NCBI GenBank assembly: GCA_964244585.1
Contig: CAXTJM010000014.1
Coordinates: 42,694 to 106,693, forward strand
Length of the DNA stretch: 64,000 nt
Direction of reading: 5' to 3'
Origin: LMUY01 sp964244585
Lineage (GTDB): Bacteria; Pseudomonadota; Alphaproteobacteria; Acetobacterales; Acetobacteraceae
Part shown: positions 32,482 through 42,502 of the stretch, piece by piece
How the letters are laid out: each line of letters starts with the position of its first letter
Position numbering within the stretch: the stretch's first letter is position 1
Program-made: the position numbers and the translations under genes
The notes under the pieces: model-generated
The model's input: only the letters and a program-made list of their open reading frames with translations
Told to the model about the DNA's origin: nothing
The model's database searches: none

Positions 32482-32951
32482 GTTCGCCGCCAGGGGTTCG
32501 GGACGCGCAGGGTGTGCAGGATGCGCGTCTCGCGCAGCTCCATGCGGCGGGCTTCGCCGGCCCCGCCATGGTCGTGGCCGCGCAGATGCAGGGCGCCGTG
32601 CACCACCAGGTGAGCCAGCACATGCCCCATTCGCCGTCCGGCGGCGCGCGCTTCCCGCCGCACGACGCCGGCGGCGAGGATCACGTCGCCCGTCTCGAAC
32701 GTCAGCACGTTGGTCGGCGTGTTGCGGCCGCGGTGACGTGCGTTCAACCGCTGGACCGTTCGGTCGGACGCCAGCACGACGGTCCCCACGCCCCCCGCCG
32801 CCGCCGCCGCACGCGCCGCAACCCGGTCCGCACCTGGCACCATCCGCCGCCAGGACCGGTCCGCCACGATGACCGCCGTGCCGGATGCCGGGACGGGATC
32901 CGCGAGAGCCCGGCCGGTCGCGGCCGGGCTTCGTCTACCTGGAGGCTCCAT
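32478..32951 (-). CDS. ybeY: Endoribonuclease YbeY (rRNA maturation)
   Basis: 157 residues. The zinc site H-x3-H-x5-H is in HLVVHGALHLRGHDH, followed by ARRMELRE; the NVLTFETGDVILAAGVVRREA segment is also typical. YbeY is a metal-dependent RNase for 16S rRNA 3'-end maturation and ribosome quality control. ATG 32951 lies inside the phoH C-terminus (17-base overlap) with GGGAG upstream, so translation is coupled. Its N-terminal 30 residues are Pro/Ala-rich and not conserved. Confidence 0.93.
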   Translation of the reverse strand: MEPPGRRSPAATGRALADPVPASGTAVIVADRSWRRMVPGADRVAARAAAAAGGVGTVVLASDRTVQRLNARHRGRNTPTNVLTFETGDVILAAGVVRREARAAGRRMGHVLAHLVVHGALHLRGHDHGGAGEARRMELRETRILHTLRVPNPWRRT

Positions 32952-33993
32952 CACTCTCCCGCTTGGCCCGGCCGCGCGTATCCCGCTCGGCCACGGCCCG
33001 TTGCTCGTAAGCATCCACTATACGCGCAACCAGCGGATGACGCACGACGTCGCGCACGTCGAAGCGGTTGACGCCGATTCCCTGCACGCCCTCCAGCGTA
33101 TCCAACGCCTCGCGCAGGCCGGACCGGGTGCCCGGCGGCAGGTCGACCTGGCTCAGGTCGCCGGTCACGACCATCCGCGTGCCTTCCCCCATCCGGGTGA
33201 GGAACATCTTCATCTGGGCGGGGGTGGTGTTCTGCGCCTCGTCCAGGATGACGAAGGCGTGGCTCAGCGTGCGGCCCCGCATGAACGCCAGCGGCGCCAC
33301 CTCGATCTCGCCCGTGGCGATGCGGCGCGCCACCTGGTCGCCCGGCATCATGTCCCCCAGCGCGTCGTACAGCGGGCGCAGGTAGGGGTCCACCTTCTCC
33401 TTCATGTCGCCGGGCAGGAAGCCGAGCCGCTCGCCCGCCTCCACGGCCGGGCGGGACAGCACGATGCGCTCCACCCGGCCGGCGGCCAGCATCGCCACCG
33501 CCTGCGCCACTGCCAGGTAGGTCTTGCCCGTCCCGGCCGGGCCGATGCCGAACACCATCTCGTAGCGGCCCAGCATCTCCATATAGGAGGACTGCCCTGG
33601 CGAGCGCGGGCCCACCGAGCCGCGTCGGGTGCGGATCGCCGGCAGGTCGGAGAGCGGCAGGCGCGGGTCTGCCTCCACGGCGCGGGCGGTGCTCATGCGG
33701 ATGGCGGCGTCCACGTCGCCGCTCGCCACCCCCTGGCCGGCCTGCAAACGCTGCCACAGGCCGCCCAGCGCCGCCTGCGCCGCCTCCACCCGCTGGGGAT
33801 CGCCGCTGATCGACACCCGGTTGCCGCGACAGGCCAACCGCACGCTCAAACCCTGCTCCAGCCGGGCCAGGTGCCGGTCGTGGTCGCCGAGCAACAGCGG
33901 CAGCAGCGCATTGTCCTCGAACTGCATGGTCACGGCACGGTTGGGCAGGCCGGGCGGGATGGTCACGGCAAGGGCCGGGGCGGGTTGTGTCAA
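32935..33993 (-). CDS. PhoH-like ATPase
   Basis: 352 residues. The N-terminal KH-like region has EDNALLPLLLGDHDRHLARLEQGLSV. The P-loop is GPAGTGKT (151-158), and LSRPAVEAGERLGFLPGDMKEKVDPYLRPLYDAL and FVILDEAQNTTPAQMKMFLTRMG are the PhoH hallmarks. Predicted cytoplasmic RNA helicase/ATPase that works with YbeY. The start is probably TTG 33993, overlapping the miaB stop as TTGA, with GAGGAG 9 bases upstream; ATG of MQFEDN (residue 23) is an alternative. Confidence 0.93.
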   Translation of the reverse strand: MTQPAPALAVTIPPGLPNRAVTMQFEDNALLPLLLGDHDRHLARLEQGLSVRLACRGNRVSISGDPQRVEAAQAALGGLWQRLQAGQGVASGDVDAAIRMSTARAVEADPRLPLSDLPAIRTRRGSVGPRSPGQSSYMEMLGRYEMVFGIGPAGTGKTYLAVAQAVAMLAAGRVERIVLSRPAVEAGERLGFLPGDMKEKVDPYLRPLYDALGDMMPGDQVARRIATGEIEVAPLAFMRGRTLSHAFVILDEAQNTTPAQMKMFLTRMGEGTRMVVTGDLSQVDLPPGTRSGLREALDTLEGVQGIGVNRFDVRDVVRHPLVARIVDAYEQRAVAERDTRGRAKRESDGASR

Positions 33994-35345
33994 GCGCGGG
34001 CAAGCTCCTCTACCAAAAGGCCTGTCAGGGATGTGGGGGTGGTGGCGATGATCCGCACCGGGACCTCGGTGCCGATCAGCGTTGCGGGGCCCGGCACGTG
34101 CACGGGCTGCAGCCAGGGGGTGCGGCCGCCCAACTGGCCAGGGCGCCGGCCAGGATGCGTCACCAGGACGGGGACGGTGCGCCCGGCGCCCGCGGCGTTG
34201 AACGCCGCCTGGCTGTCGCGCAAGGCCGCCTGCAACTCCTGCAACCGGGCGTCCTTCACCGCCTCCGGCACCTGCGCCGGAGCGCCGGCGGCGGGGGTGC
34301 CGGGCCGCGGCGAGTATTTGAAGGAGTAGGCCTGTGCGAAGCCGGTCTCGCGGACCAGCGCCATGGTCGCCGCATGGTCCGCGTCCGTCTCGCCGGGATG
34401 GCCGACGATGAAATCGGACGATAGGGCCAGGTCCCGCCGGGCTTCGCGCAGGCGGGCCACCAGGCGACGGTAGTCGTCCGAGGTGTGGCGCCGGTTCATC
34501 GCCGCGAGCATCCGGTCCGACCCGGACTGCACCGGCAGGTGCAGGAACGGCATCAAGGCCGGCACGTCGCGATGCGCCGCGATCAGCGCGTCGGTCATGT
34601 CGCGGGGATGGCTGGTCGTGTAGCGGATGCGCAGCAGCCCGGGCATCGCGGCCAGCGCGCGCACCAGTTCCGCCAGGCCCCATTGCGTGCCGTCCGTCCC
34701 GGCAGCGGACCAGGCATTCACGTTCTGCCCCAGCAGCGTGATCTCCCGCGTGCCGCCCGCGACCATGCGGCGCGCCTCCGCCAGCACGGCCATGGCCGGC
34801 CGGCTCACTTCCGCGCCGCGCGTGTAGGGCACGACGCAGAACGAGCAGAACTTGTCGCAGCCCTCCTGGATGGTGAGGAAGGCAGTCAGCCCCTGGCTTG
34901 CCGCCTGGTCCGGCAGGCTGTCGAACTTCTCGACCGTGGTGAAATCCGTCTCGATCACGGCACCGGCCGCGCGGGCAGCCCGTGCCACCATCTCGGGCAG
35001 GCGGTGATAGGTCTGCGGGCCGAGCACGATATCGACGAACGGCGCCCGCCGCAGCAGCGCATCTCCCTCCGCCTGCGCCACGCAGCCGGCGACGGCGAGT
35101 ACGGTACGCTGCCCGGCCGAGGCGCGGCTTTCCTTGATCTTGCGCAGCCTGCCCAGTTCGGAGAACACCTTCTCCGCCGCGCGGTCGCGGATGTGGCAGG
35201 TGTTGAGGATCACCATGTCGGCGTTCTCCGCCGTCGCGACAGGGGCATAGCCGAACGGAGCCAGCACGTCGGCCATGCGGGCGCTGTCGTACACGTTCAT
35301 CTGGCATCCCCACGTGATGACGTGCAGACGCTTCGGGTCGGTCAT
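33990..35345 (-). CDS. miaB: tRNA-2-methylthio-N6-dimethylallyladenosine synthase
   Basis: Radical-SAM methylthiotransferase acting on i6A37 in tRNA. 451 residues from ATG 35345. N-terminal UPF0004 domain with three cluster cysteines (ITWGCQMN, LNTCHIRD, AVAGCVAQ). The radical SAM motif CDKFCSFCVVPYTRG carries the second cluster, GGTREITLLGQNVN and PFLHLPVQSGSDRML are the usual MiaB segments, and a C-terminal TRAM domain ends the protein. First in the miaB-phoH-ybeY-corC unit with all junctions overlapping. Confidence 0.95.
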   Translation of the reverse strand: MTDPKRLHVITWGCQMNVYDSARMADVLAPFGYAPVATAENADMVILNTCHIRDRAAEKVFSELGRLRKIKESRASAGQRTVLAVAGCVAQAEGDALLRRAPFVDIVLGPQTYHRLPEMVARAARAAGAVIETDFTTVEKFDSLPDQAASQGLTAFLTIQEGCDKFCSFCVVPYTRGAEVSRPAMAVLAEARRMVAGGTREITLLGQNVNAWSAAGTDGTQWGLAELVRALAAMPGLLRIRYTTSHPRDMTDALIAAHRDVPALMPFLHLPVQSGSDRMLAAMNRRHTSDDYRRLVARLREARRDLALSSDFIVGHPGETDADHAATMALVRETGFAQAYSFKYSPRPGTPAAGAPAQVPEAVKDARLQELQAALRDSQAAFNAAGAGRTVPVLVTHPGRRPGQLGGRTPWLQPVHVPGPATLIGTEVPVRIIATTPTSLTGLLVEELARA

Positions 35346-35502
35346 GGGGCATATCGCTTCGCGGCGCCGCCGCCGGAGAAGCCCGGCGTCGAAGCGGAAG
35401 CACTTATCCACACGCGCGAGCGGGTCAAGGTCGGCAGCCGATTCGGCCCCCAATTCTGCTGCCGCAGACTGCCAGGGCATGGCCGTGGGATGTCAAGCCT
35501 CG

Positions 35503-36447
35503 TTACGCAGCCGCGGACATCCGGGACCGCGGCTTGGCTGCCTCGACGGCGCGGTCCTCCCGGTTCTGCCGCATGGCGGCGGCCCCGGCGGCGACGACAT
35601 CCCAGGCTGCCTGCGCCAGCACCTTGCGGTTGGCGAAATCCCGCGGGTCGAGCGGCGGGTGCACCAACACGGTCACCCGCAGCCCGCGCCACTGGGCCAG
35701 CCGCCAGAAATGGCTGGCCAGGTCCATGTCGCCGTACCAGGCGAACACCGCCCGCGTGCTTCGCCGGGTCGGCAGGCCGCCCAGCCGGTCGTAGACCAGG
35801 GAGACCGGCTGGATCATCGGCGGGTCATCGCCGTCCGCGATCGAAAAGAACGCCGAGCGGAACGGCAGCACCCGGCTGCCGTCCGAACTGGTGCCCTCCG
35901 GGAACAACAGCAGGTTGTCGCCCCCCGCGAGGCGCGCCCGCATGTCGTCGCGCTCCCGCCCGGTCGCGCCGCGCGTGCGCGTGACGAACACGGTGCGTCC
36001 CAGCCGGGCCACGATGCTGACGCCGGGCCAGGAGGCGATCGCGTCCTTCGACACGAAGCAGGCTTCCAGCCGCCCTCCCAGCACGGGGATGTCGAGCCAG
36101 GAGCTGTGGTTGGCGGCATAGATGACGCGGCGGGTGTTGCCCTGTGCCAGCGGCGCGCCGACCATGCGGACCTGCAGGCCGATCAAGCGACTGAACACGG
36201 ACCAGTAGAACCGGGCGAACACCACCTTTCCGCGCCCCGGCACCAGCAGCAGCGCTGCCTGAACCAGGCAACACAGCGCGGTCCAGCCGAGCGCCACCAC
36301 CCCGCGGCGCGTTGCCCGCACGCCCCGCAGCACGCGGCGGCCGGGCGAGATGGGGTCGTGCCAGGCAACGGCCTCTGCCGCAGGCCCGACGCGGGACGGG
36401 CCGCCAAAGGTCGAGGCCGGGCGCCGGCTGCTGAACTGGGCTGGCAT
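35503..36447 (-). CDS. 1-acyl-sn-glycerol-3-phosphate acyltransferase (PlsC type)
   Basis: 314 residues. Acyltransferase motif I NHSSWLD (113-119), motif III FPEGTSS (182-188) and a membrane helix at about 53-70. It would acylate lysophosphatidic acid to phosphatidic acid, or serve as OlsA on lyso-ornithine lipid, given the OlsB-type gene in the same block. The N-terminal 35 residues and C-terminal 30 are poorly conserved. It precedes miaB by 157 bases on the same strand and is divergent from tamA. Confidence 0.9.
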   Translation of the reverse strand: MPAQFSSRRPASTFGGPSRVGPAAEAVAWHDPISPGRRVLRGVRATRRGVVALGWTALCCLVQAALLLVPGRGKVVFARFYWSVFSRLIGLQVRMVGAPLAQGNTRRVIYAANHSSWLDIPVLGGRLEACFVSKDAIASWPGVSIVARLGRTVFVTRTRGATGRERDDMRARLAGGDNLLLFPEGTSSDGSRVLPFRSAFFSIADGDDPPMIQPVSLVYDRLGGLPTRRSTRAVFAWYGDMDLASHFWRLAQWRGLRVTVLVHPPLDPRDFANRKVLAQAAWDVVAAGAAAMRQNREDRAVEAAKPRSRMSAAA

Positions 36448-36650
36448 CAGCGGGGGATAGCCTGCGCCAGGGACCGGAACAATAACCTCCGGTCATCATG
36501 CCGTGCGGCGACGTGCCTTCGCGCCATCGCCGGCATCCCGGTCCTGCCGTCACGTTGGGGGCGTGCAGCGGTCCGCGGACACTCGACCCGCGACAGAGGT
36601 CGCGGCAATCGTCTCGTGTGCTGCGACTTTTCGCTGTATAGCGCGACGGT

Positions 36651-38498
36651 ATGCCTCGTCGCCGCATCCTTCGACGCCTGGTGCTGTTTGCCGGCGTCGC
36701 CACCGTCATGCAGCCGCCGGCGCACGCGGCCGATCCGCAGCCCTATGACGTGAGGATCGAGCCCACCGGCGACAGCGCCATCGACGGCGCGCTGCATGAC
36801 AGCTCCACGCTGATATCGCTGCGGACCAGCGCCCCTGTCGGCCCGTTCGCCCTGGTGACCCGTGCCCAGGGGGACGTGGGCCGGCTGCAAACCGCGTTGC
36901 ACAGCTTCGGCTACTACGACGGCAAGGCCACGATCCGCATCGATGGCCGGCCACTGGACGATCCCGGCCTTGCGGACGAACTCGCCGCCAAGCCGGCGGG
37001 CGCGTCCGCGGCGGTCACGGTGATGGTGGAACGCGGCCCGGTCTTCCACCTGCGCCGGGTCACGGTGGACGGCGCGATCTCGGAGGCGGACCGGGCCAAG
37101 CTGGGCATCGCGCCGGGCGACCCGGCCATCGCGTCGCGCGTGCTGGCGGCGCAGGACAACCTGCTGTCGGCGTTGCGGTCCACCGGGCATGCGCTCGCCA
37201 AGGTCAGCGCGCCGGACGCGGTGGAAACGCCGGCCGACCACGTGCTGGACATCACCTTTCACGTCGACCCCGGTCCGCGCGTGGATATCGGCGCCATCGA
37301 CGTGGAAGGCCTGAAGGTCACCAACGACAGCTATGTCCGCCGCCGGCTGCTGGTGCATAGCGGCGAGCTGTACAACCCGGCGGAGATCGAGCGGGCCCGG
37401 CAGGACCTGTCGGCCGGCGGGGTGTTCGCCTCCGTCGACGCCCGCATCCCCGACCATCTGGCGCCGGACGGCACCATCCCGCTGAGCTTCGTCGTGACGG
37501 AGCGGCCGCGCCACGCAGTGGCGTTCAACGCCTCCTACTCCACCGACACCGGGCCGGCGGCGGGCGCAACCTTCACCTACCGCAACGTGTTCGGCAACGC
37601 GGAGACCCTGACCTTCGGGGCGGCGATCACCCAGGCGGAAACCGGGGCCGAGATCAAGACGCCCGGCTATAATTTCAACGTCACCTTCACCCAGCCGGAC
37701 TGGCAGCGGCGCGATCAGTCCCTGGCCTACAACGCGGCCTACCTTAAAGAGAACCTGTACGCGTACAGCCGCAAGGCCGTGCTCGGCGGCATAGCGTTCA
37801 GCCGCAAGCTGTCGGACCAATGGAGCGCCTCGGCCGGCGTGACGGGGGTGCAGGAGCGGGTGACGCAAGAGGGAGCGACCCAATCCTACAGCCTGGCCGG
37901 GTTGCCGCTGGGGCTGAGCTATGACAGCACCGGGCCGGACGGGCTGTTCAACCCGACGCACGGCATCAAGGCCAGGCTGACCGTGACGCCGACCGCGCCG
38001 TTCGGCGGCAACAGCTCGTTCTTTACGCTGATCCAGCTCAGCGGCTCGACCTACATCAACCTCGCCAGTACGGAGGGGCGCAGCGTGATCGCCCTGCGCG
38101 GGCTGGTCGGCACGGAGCAGGGCGCCAGCACGTTCCAGATCCCGCCCGACCAGCGCTTCTATGCCGGCGGCAGCGGAACGGTGCGCGGCTACCGCTTCCA
38201 GTCGGTCGGGCCGCTGTTCCTGGACCAGCGTCCCACCGGCGGCACGTCGGTGACGGCGGCGACGGTGGAGTACCGCCAGCGCTTCGGGGAAAGCCTTGGC
38301 GCGGTCGCCTTCGCGGATGTCGGCCAGGTGGGGCACAGCTCCGCACCGTTCACCGGGACGCTGTTCCCCGGTGTGGGCGTCGGCGCGCGCTACTACACCT
38401 CGATCGGTCCGATCCGCTTCGACATCGCCGTCCCCCTGGACAAGCGGCGCAAGGATGAGATCCTGGAGGCCTATATCGGGTTGGGGCAGGCCTTCTGA
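36651..38498 (+). CDS. tamA: TamA-like outer-membrane translocation protein (Omp85/BamA family)
   Basis: 615 residues. Signal peptide MPRRRILRRLVLFAGVATVMQPPAHA (cleavage near 26), then three POTRA-like domains (about 30-290, e.g. VDIGAIDVEGLKVTNDSYVRRRLLVHSGELYNPAEIERAR). A 16-strand barrel follows with RFYAGGSGTVRGYRF, the conserved L6 VRGY-type loop. With TamB it moves lipids or autotransporter-type proteins between the membranes. The stop overlaps the tamB start by one base (TGATG), the expected pairing. The 203-base region upstream is divergent with plsC. Confidence 0.93.
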   Translation: MPRRRILRRLVLFAGVATVMQPPAHAADPQPYDVRIEPTGDSAIDGALHDSSTLISLRTSAPVGPFALVTRAQGDVGRLQTALHSFGYYDGKATIRIDGRPLDDPGLADELAAKPAGASAAVTVMVERGPVFHLRRVTVDGAISEADRAKLGIAPGDPAIASRVLAAQDNLLSALRSTGHALAKVSAPDAVETPADHVLDITFHVDPGPRVDIGAIDVEGLKVTNDSYVRRRLLVHSGELYNPAEIERARQDLSAGGVFASVDARIPDHLAPDGTIPLSFVVTERPRHAVAFNASYSTDTGPAAGATFTYRNVFGNAETLTFGAAITQAETGAEIKTPGYNFNVTFTQPDWQRRDQSLAYNAAYLKENLYAYSRKAVLGGIAFSRKLSDQWSASAGVTGVQERVTQEGATQSYSLAGLPLGLSYDSTGPDGLFNPTHGIKARLTVTPTAPFGGNSSFFTLIQLSGSTYINLASTEGRSVIALRGLVGTEQGASTFQIPPDQRFYAGGSGTVRGYRFQSVGPLFLDQRPTGGTSVTAATVEYRQRFGESLGAVAFADVGQVGHSSAPFTGTLFPGVGVGARYYTSIGPIRFDIAVPLDKRRKDEILEAYIGLGQAF

Positions 38499-41400
38499 TG
38501 CGGATCGCCTTGCGCATCCTCGGCTGGACCGTCGGCGTGCTGGTGCTGGCGCCGGTCTTCGCGCTGCTGGCGGCGGTGCTGCTGCTGAACCTCGACCCGG
38601 GCCGCCGGCTGGCGGAGCGGTTGGCCCGCCAACTCACGGGGGGCCAGGTGCAGATCGCCGGACTGGGCGGCCGGTTTCCGGATGCGTTGCGGCTGGCCCA
38701 TGCGGAGGTGCACGACGCCCAAGGGGCATGGCTGACGCTGGACGATGTGGCGCTTGATTGGTCGCCGCTCGCCCTGCTGCACCGGGAGGCCAAGGTGGAT
38801 CTGCTCACCGCCGGGCAGGTCCGGGTCACGCGGCTGCCGGTATCCAGCGGCCCGGCCAAACCGGAGCCGGCGGACAGCAAGCCGTTTTCCCTGCCGGTGC
38901 GGGTGTCGCTGGCGGCGCTGCACGTTGCCCGGGCGGAGGTCGGGGCGCCCGTGGCGGGCGTGGCCGCCATCCTCGCGATCAACGGCAGCGCGCACTTGGC
39001 CTCGCTGCAGGACGGCGATGCGGACCTGACGGTCGACCGGCTGGACTCTGCCGGCAGCTACCAGGTGAGGGGCGGCATCGACCCGGCGCACCTGACGGCC
39101 AAGCTGCAGATCGCCGAGCCGCCCAAGGGCCTGATCGCCGCGATCGCCAAGCTGCCGGATCTCGGCGCCATCGCCGTGGTGGCGAGCGCCGATGGACCGC
39201 GCTCAGCCGAGGCGACGGCACTGGAGCTGTCCGCCGGGCCGTTGCGCGCCACGGCAAAGGGCACCGTCGACCTCACCGATAGCTCCGCCGACCTCGACGT
39301 GGCAGCGAACGCACCGGCGATGACCCCAGCCCCAGGCATATCCTGGCAGTCGGTGGTGCTGGACGCGCATTTGCACGGGCCGTTCACCAGGCCGGACGCG
39401 ACCGGCACGCTGCGCGCGTCCGGCCTGGCGGCAGGCGGCGCGCAGATCGCCAGCCTGTCCGCCGACCTGTCCGGCAACCAGGGCGCGGCTGCATTGCGCG
39501 CGACGATCGCCGGGCTGCGCATCCCCGGACCCAAGCCGGACCTGCTCTCCGCGTCCCCGATCGAGCTCCAGGCCGATGCCCGACTGGACGATCCGGCCCC
39601 GCCGGTGAGCTTCACCCTGTCACACCCCCTGCTGCAGGCGAACGGCACCGCGAAAACCGGCGGCGACATCTCCGCGCATGTCGAGCTGACCGCGCCGGAC
39701 CTGCAGCCGCTGGCGGCGGCGGGCGGCGTCGACCTGCAAGGCCGCACCCACCTCGCCGTCACGGCCGCGATGGCCGGCGGCACCACGACAGCGACGGTGG
39801 ACGGCACGGTGGGCATCACCGGCGGCCTGGCGCCCGTGCCGGCCTTGCTCGGCGATGCCGCCAAGCTCGGCGTCACGGTCGCGCTGGCGGGCGGCGACAT
39901 CACCATCAGCCGCGCGCAGGTGGATGGGCGGACGATCAACCTCGCTGCCAGCGGCACCGACAAGGCCGGCGTGCTGGACGTCCAGTACAAGGTTGCGCTG
40001 ACGAACCTCGCCGTGCTCGCTGCCAGCGTCGAGGGTGCGGTGACGGTGAGCGGCACGGCGAAGGGGCCGACCGACGAGCTGGCGGTCGCCGCCGATCTCA
40101 ACGGAGACATCGGCACGAAGGGCGTGCCCCGCGGCCCGATCACGGTTTCGGTCAACGCGTCCGGCCTGCCCGGCAAGCCGGCCGGCAGCGTGGTGGCGCA
40201 AGGCACGCTGGAGGCTGCGCCGCTGACCCTGTCCGTGCACGCGGACCGCGGCGCCGACGGCACGCTGCATGCCACGATCGGCCGGGCGGAGTGGAAAAGC
40301 CTGCATGCGGACGGCGCCGTGACCATGCCGCAAGGCGCCACCCTGCCGCTGGGCAAGGTCAGCCTGCGCATGACCCGGCTGGACGACCTCCGGCCGCTGA
40401 TCGGCCAGGCGGTGAGCGGCAGCGTGACCGCCGATGCGGAGTCGCAGCCCGGCGGCGTCGCCAGGCTGGACTTGCAGGTGGTCCACGCCGGCATCCCGGG
40501 CAGCAGCGTGTCCCGCGCGGTGCTGTCCGCCCGCGTGACCGACCCCACGACCCACCCGGCCGTGGCGGCGACCCTGGACGCGGATGGGATCGAGGCCGGC
40601 GGCATCGGCGGCTCCGCCAAGGTCGCGGTCAACGGGCCGCAGGACGCGCTCGGCATCCGCCTGTCCGCGGCACTGACCAACCTTGCCGGCGCCAACGCCA
40701 CGGTGACCAGCGCCGCCACGCTCAACCTGGTGGCCAAGGCGGTGCAGCTCGCGGCATTGGAGGCGCAGTGGAAAGGCCAGACCCTGCGGCTGCTGGCGCC
40801 GGCCCGCGTGAGCTTCGGCGACGGCGTTGCCGTGGACCGGCTGCGCATCGGCCTGCAGCAGGCCGTGCTGGACCTCGCGGGTCGGGTCACGCCCAGCCTC
40901 GCCGTCACCGCATCGCTGCGCGGCGTGACGCCCGACTTGGCCAAGTCGTTCGCACCCGGCGTGGACGCGGCCGGGGAGATCAGCGCCGATGCCAGGCTGG
41001 GCGGCACGACGGCCGACCCATCGGGCACTGTCCGCCTGACCGCGGCCGGGCTGCACATGCGCACCGGGCCAGGCGGCGCCCTGCCGCCAGCGAGCCTCAC
41101 GGCGACGGCGCAGCTTGCCGGCAAGGCCGCTACGGTGGATGCGCGGCTGGCTGCCGGGCGATCGAACGTGGCGGTGGCCGGGCGCGTGCCGCTCGGCCCG
41201 GGCGCGTTGGGCGTGCGGGTGACCGGCGGCGTGGACCTCGCGATGCTGGACCCGATCCTGGCGCCGGACGGCCGGCGGGCGCGCGGCCAGGTGAGCCTGG
41301 ATGCCGGCGTGGACGGCACGCTCGCCGCCCCGCAGTTCAACGGGTCGCTGACGCTGGCCGGCGGCGAGGTCGAGGATTTCGGCCAGGGCGTGCACCTTAC

Positions 41401-42499
41401 CGCGCTGGCCGCCACGATCCGCGCGGCCGGCGACACGGTGCGCATCGCGAGCCTGACGGGCCGGGCGGGACCGGGTACCCTGTCCGCCAGCGGCAGCGTC
41501 GGGCTGCGGGGCGCGATGCCGGTGGATGTGACGCTGGCCCTGCGCAATGCCCGCCCGCTCGCCAGCGAACGCCTGACGGCGGATCTGGACGCCGACCTGG
41601 CGGTGCGCGGGGACGTGCAGGGCACGCTGGCGGCCAGCGGCAAGGTCGCCATACGGCGGGCGACCATCAACATCCCGGAACACCTGCCCGTCTCGGTGGC
41701 GGTGCTGCCGGTCCGCATCGCGGGCGCACCTCCGCCGGCCCCGCCCAAGCCCGGCCCGGTGGTGCGGCTCGACCTGCAACTCGACACGCCCGGCCAGATT
41801 TTCGTGCGCGGACGCGGGGTGGATGCCGTGATGGGCGGCAGCCTGCATGTGGCGGGCAGCACGGCCGCCCCGCAGATCAGCGGCGGCTTCACCATGCGCA
41901 ACGGCACGTTCAGCCTGGCCGGCACGACGCTGACATTCACCCGCGGCAAGGTGGGCTTCGATGGCGCCGGGGTGACGGACAAGATCGACCCGTCGCTGGA
42001 TTTCGAGGCCGACTCGCCCACCGCAGCCGGCACGGCGATGCTGATCGTCAGCGGGTTCGCCAGCGCGCCGAAGATCACCCTGTCCTCCTCGCCGCCTTTG
42101 CCGCAAGACGAAGTCCTGGCCCAGCTCCTGTTCGGGCGCAGCGCCAAGGAGCTGGGGCCGTTCCAATATGCCGAGATCGCCGCCGCCCTGGCGGACCTGT
42201 CCGGCACGACGAGCGGCGCGTCCAACCCGCTGGAAAGCGTGCGCAAGGGATTGGGGCTGGACCGGCTCTCGGTCGGCGGCGGGCAGAGCGGCGGCAGCAG
42301 CGGCAGCAGCGCCGCCACTATCGAGGCGGGCAAATACGTGGCCAACGGCGTCTATGTCGGTGCCAAGCAGGGCACCACCGGCGCCAACACCCAGGCTACG
42401 GTACAGATCGACATCTACAAGGGACTCAAGGCGGAAACCGATGTCGGCGCCGGCTCGGGCGGCAACAGCGTAGGGCTGACGTACCAGTTCGAGTATTGA
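38498..42499 (+). CDS. tamB: TamB-like translocation/assembly protein (DUF490/AsmA-like)
   Basis: 1333 residues. One N-terminal membrane anchor (about 8-30), then a very long beta-helical, Ala/Gly/Val-rich periplasmic body. The C-terminal TamB domain (about 950-1333) contains GSLHVAGSTAAPQISGGFTMRNGTFSLAGTTLTF, FASAPKITLSSSPPLPQDEVLAQLLFGRS and the final beta strand NSVGLTYQFEY, suited to docking on TamA. The bridging role in phospholipid transport is known for the family. The composition creates large false open frames on the other strands. The stop lies 3 bases from the convergent peptidase stop. Confidence 0.93.
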   Translation: MRIALRILGWTVGVLVLAPVFALLAAVLLLNLDPGRRLAERLARQLTGGQVQIAGLGGRFPDALRLAHAEVHDAQGAWLTLDDVALDWSPLALLHREAKVDLLTAGQVRVTRLPVSSGPAKPEPADSKPFSLPVRVSLAALHVARAEVGAPVAGVAAILAINGSAHLASLQDGDADLTVDRLDSAGSYQVRGGIDPAHLTAKLQIAEPPKGLIAAIAKLPDLGAIAVVASADGPRSAEATALELSAGPLRATAKGTVDLTDSSADLDVAANAPAMTPAPGISWQSVVLDAHLHGPFTRPDATGTLRASGLAAGGAQIASLSADLSGNQGAAALRATIAGLRIPGPKPDLLSASPIELQADARLDDPAPPVSFTLSHPLLQANGTAKTGGDISAHVELTAPDLQPLAAAGGVDLQGRTHLAVTAAMAGGTTTATVDGTVGITGGLAPVPALLGDAAKLGVTVALAGGDITISRAQVDGRTINLAASGTDKAGVLDVQYKVALTNLAVLAASVEGAVTVSGTAKGPTDELAVAADLNGDIGTKGVPRGPITVSVNASGLPGKPAGSVVAQGTLEAAPLTLSVHADRGADGTLHATIGRAEWKSLHADGAVTMPQGATLPLGKVSLRMTRLDDLRPLIGQAVSGSVTADAESQPGGVARLDLQVVHAGIPGSSVSRAVLSARVTDPTTHPAVAATLDADGIEAGGIGGSAKVAVNGPQDALGIRLSAALTNLAGANATVTSAATLNLVAKAVQLAALEAQWKGQTLRLLAPARVSFGDGVAVDRLRIGLQQAVLDLAGRVTPSLAVTASLRGVTPDLAKSFAPGVDAAGEISADARLGGTTADPSGTVRLTAAGLHMRTGPGGALPPASLTATAQLAGKAATVDARLAAGRSNVAVAGRVPLGPGALGVRVTGGVDLAMLDPILAPDGRRARGQVSLDAGVDGTLAAPQFNGSLTLAGGEVEDFGQGVHLTALAATIRAAGDTVRIASLTGRAGPGTLSASGSVGLRGAMPVDVTLALRNARPLASERLTADLDADLAVRGDVQGTLAASGKVAIRRATINIPEHLPVSVAVLPVRIAGAPPPAPPKPGPVVRLDLQLDTPGQIFVRGRGVDAVMGGSLHVAGSTAAPQISGGFTMRNGTFSLAGTTLTFTRGKVGFDGAGVTDKIDPSLDFEADSPTAAGTAMLIVSGFASAPKITLSSSPPLPQDEVLAQLLFGRSAKELGPFQYAEIAAALADLSGTTSGASNPLESVRKGLGLDRLSVGGGQSGGSSGSSAATIEAGKYVANGVYVGAKQGTTGANTQATVQIDIYKGLKAETDVGAGSGGNSVGLTYQFEY

Positions 42500-42502
42500 C
42501 GG

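Noticed and set aside
34485..35984. 499-residue plus-strand frame opposite miaB and plsC
   Set aside because: Opposes two strongly supported genes; no recognisable domain or ribosome site.
39058..42345. Very long minus-strand open frame (1095 residues) opposite tamB
   Set aside because: It mirrors the TamB reading frame, is Arg/Pro/Ala/Ser-rich with no domain, and arises from the high GC and repetitive composition of tamB.
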